Assembly (NCBI RefSeq): GCF_014898815.1
Contig: NW_026515431.1
Location: 24,827 to 88,826, forward strand
Direction: 5' to 3'
DNA from: Panonychus citri
Lineage: Eukaryota > Arthropoda > Arachnida > Trombidiformes > Tetranychidae
Length of the DNA stretch: 64,000 nt
The number at the start of each line of letters is the position of its first letter. Within the stretch, counting starts at the first letter, position 1. Of this stretch, positions 62,601-64,000 are shown piece by piece. Made by a program: the position numbers and the translations under genes. The notes under the pieces were generated by a model. The model had not been told where the DNA came from. It was given only the letters and a program-made list of their open reading frames with translations, and ran no database searches.

Positions 62601-63983
62601 TTGAGCAAGAGAAACTGACCCCATATGATACTGACCATGTTGATTTAATTGCGCTGATTGTTGATGATGATAAGGTGATGCTCCGAAGTTCATTGGATGA
62701 TGAGGAGGAAGCGCTGGATGATTAATCATTGATGATTGATTATGATGATGAAGATGATTAGCTGATTGCTGTTGTTGATTGATAATCATTTGCTCTTGAA
62801 TGGTCACCGGTTGTCCAGTTACTTGGTGATAATATTGATTTGAATTGATATATGGACTGTTCAGATCCATGAGACTCAGATTTTCCTGGTAAAGATTGTG
62901 ACCATTTCTTTTTCAACGGAAGTGCCGGTGGTACAACATTTCCGGCTGAACCAACCTCACTTGACCATTGCTCACTTGATAAGCTACTGCTATTAGCACT
63001 CGATAGATTTGAACTTCCGGTTCCAATATTTGAACTTCCTCTTCTGTACTCTTCATCAAATGGACGAAGATAATTGTAATTTAAACGCTGTTGTTGATTC
63101 GGTGATGGTTGAGATTGTTGATGTTTTGATTGTTGGTCATTGAAATATTGTCCTGATTGATTTAAATGATCAACTGATCGGTAATTTGATCCAGATTGAT
63201 ATTGAATAACTCGAGTTTGACCAAATTGGGGTAAGAATGATCCATTTGGATCCTAATCACAATTAGAATATGCAAATTTTAAATTATCAAGATCATTTTG
63301 GTTAAATTTTCAATTGTCATTTCAAATCATGCCTTTCATTTCCCTAATCAATTATGCTTAATTGTCAGTGATTATCATGATTATTTTTCTTTCTTTCTTC
63401 TTGTGTTCCAGTTGAATGTTAACCAAAGATGAGATTCGATTACAATTAACTAATGGTAAACAATCAATTTCTTACCTCTTGTGGTTTTTTCTTTCTCCTT
63501 GGAGGTGGTATTGGCATCTTAGATGGATGATGATGAGAAGATTCTGATGATTGGAATTGTGAGATTATTGATTGTGATTTAATTGTGTTATTGGTAATCG
63601 GTGATGATGAAGCCAATCGTGATTCGGAATGAAAATTAACATTAACTGAAGATAATGAAGGCGATGGTGATGGAGATGGAGATGAACTTTGAAAGGGACG
63701 AGTTAAAGGTGATATCATTTGATTAGATCCATTTGATTGCTGAAATTTTAAAGAAAATTATTAACAACAATTAGCATATTCATTAACTGAATCAATTAAC
63801 TCTTTACCTGGTTAATTGTTTTTCTCAAATGAAATCGTCTCTTGGGATGACGGTGATACATATCATCACAGGAAATACAAAAGGTTTTTGAATCACATCG
63901 ATCACATTTAACTGAACTTCCGGAAGAACCACAAAGATTACAATTAATTGAATTAGTCGAGTTAATTACCATCCTTGATGATC
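56685..63983 (-). CDS. LUBEL: HOIP/LUBEL-like linear-ubiquitin E3 ligase, 5' end beyond window
   Basis: Eight exons visible, 5' to 3': 63983-63808, 63739-63476, 63252-58240, 58148-57912, 57538-57430, 57356-57209, 57098-56943 and 56732-56685. Domains: B-box-like zinc finger (CNLCGSSGSSVKCDRC ... CISCDDMYHRH), NZF ubiquitin-binding finger (WTCYACTYVNNPNAEICEMC, ~61810-61893), UBA domain (~59880-60170), a very acidic spacer (~59000-59650), RING1 (CELCAGSF ... CVNCLRQYF), IBR (WCTNCSSGF), and RING2 (DCPNCNFHYELSKGGCMHFHC) with the catalytic Cys in GGCMHFHC. A linear-chain-determining C-terminus follows (HAHPRNCLFYLRDK; MEQKE; ACGNNLETAGVC). This is the RBR ligase that builds Met1-linked ubiquitin chains in immune/NF-kB signalling. 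Frameshifts near 62880, 60417, 57495, 57460 and 57243 are all repaired by adding bases. The first visible exon follows a consensus acceptor, so the gene continues past the edge. Confidence 0.93.
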
Positions 63984-64000
63984 CTAAATTAACAATTAGT

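Noticed and set aside
1..64000. tRNA and rRNA genes
   Set aside because: I saw no segment with a recognisable tRNA A/B box arrangement or conserved rRNA core. A dedicated covariance-model scan would be needed to exclude small ones.

Overview
This is eukaryotic, AT-rich DNA: spliced genes with GT-AG introns, long AT-rich intergenic stretches, many GA/CT and CAT microsatellites, and proteins full of poly-Ser, poly-Asn and poly-His. The recognisable genes are animal genes (arfaptin, NRAMP, an Oaz/ZNF423-type zinc-finger protein, MSL2, EGFR pieces, a HOIP/LUBEL ubiquitin ligase). Composition and gene style suggest an arthropod, perhaps an acariform mite such as a spider mite. That placement is inference, not something the sequence proves.

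Layout. 1-6.7 kb: microsatellite-rich DNA with a 724-bp direct tandem duplication dense in GGTCA. 6.8-9.55 kb (+): Oaz/ZNF423-like multi-zinc-finger gene. 13.5-14.9 kb (-): arfaptin, flanked by two copies of a ~195-bp repeat. 17.1-21.5 kb (+): NRAMP/Malvolio metal transporter in six exons. 23.5-41.4 kb: four composite modules, each with an MSL2 copy (-), one or more EGFR N-terminal exon fragments (+), and an 18-nt ATG leader exon (+) followed by a short phase-0 terminal exon. The leader/terminal-exon pairs predict small proteins that I do not recognise. 41.6-54.6 kb: a ~330-bp satellite (about 2 copies left, about 23 right) split by a 4.9-kb segment holding an autonomous-type Helitron (Rep + Pif1-like helicase) and another orphan terminal exon. 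Two more orphan terminal exons follow at 54.7-55.6 kb. 56.7-64 kb (-): linear-ubiquitin E3 ligase (HOIP/LUBEL), running off the right edge.

Nearly every large gene is broken by frameshifts, and most of those inspected are repaired by adding one or two bases, usually to a homopolymer. I read this mainly as deletion-biased sequence error rather than wholesale gene death. The composite modules carry real structural damage in addition (truncations, a lost start codon, internal deletions).

The least familiar feature is the leader-plus-swapped-terminal-exon arrangement. Two modules share promoter, leader exon and almost the whole intron, yet join to unrelated last exons, and three of the terminal exons across the region appear to be diverged members of one protein family.
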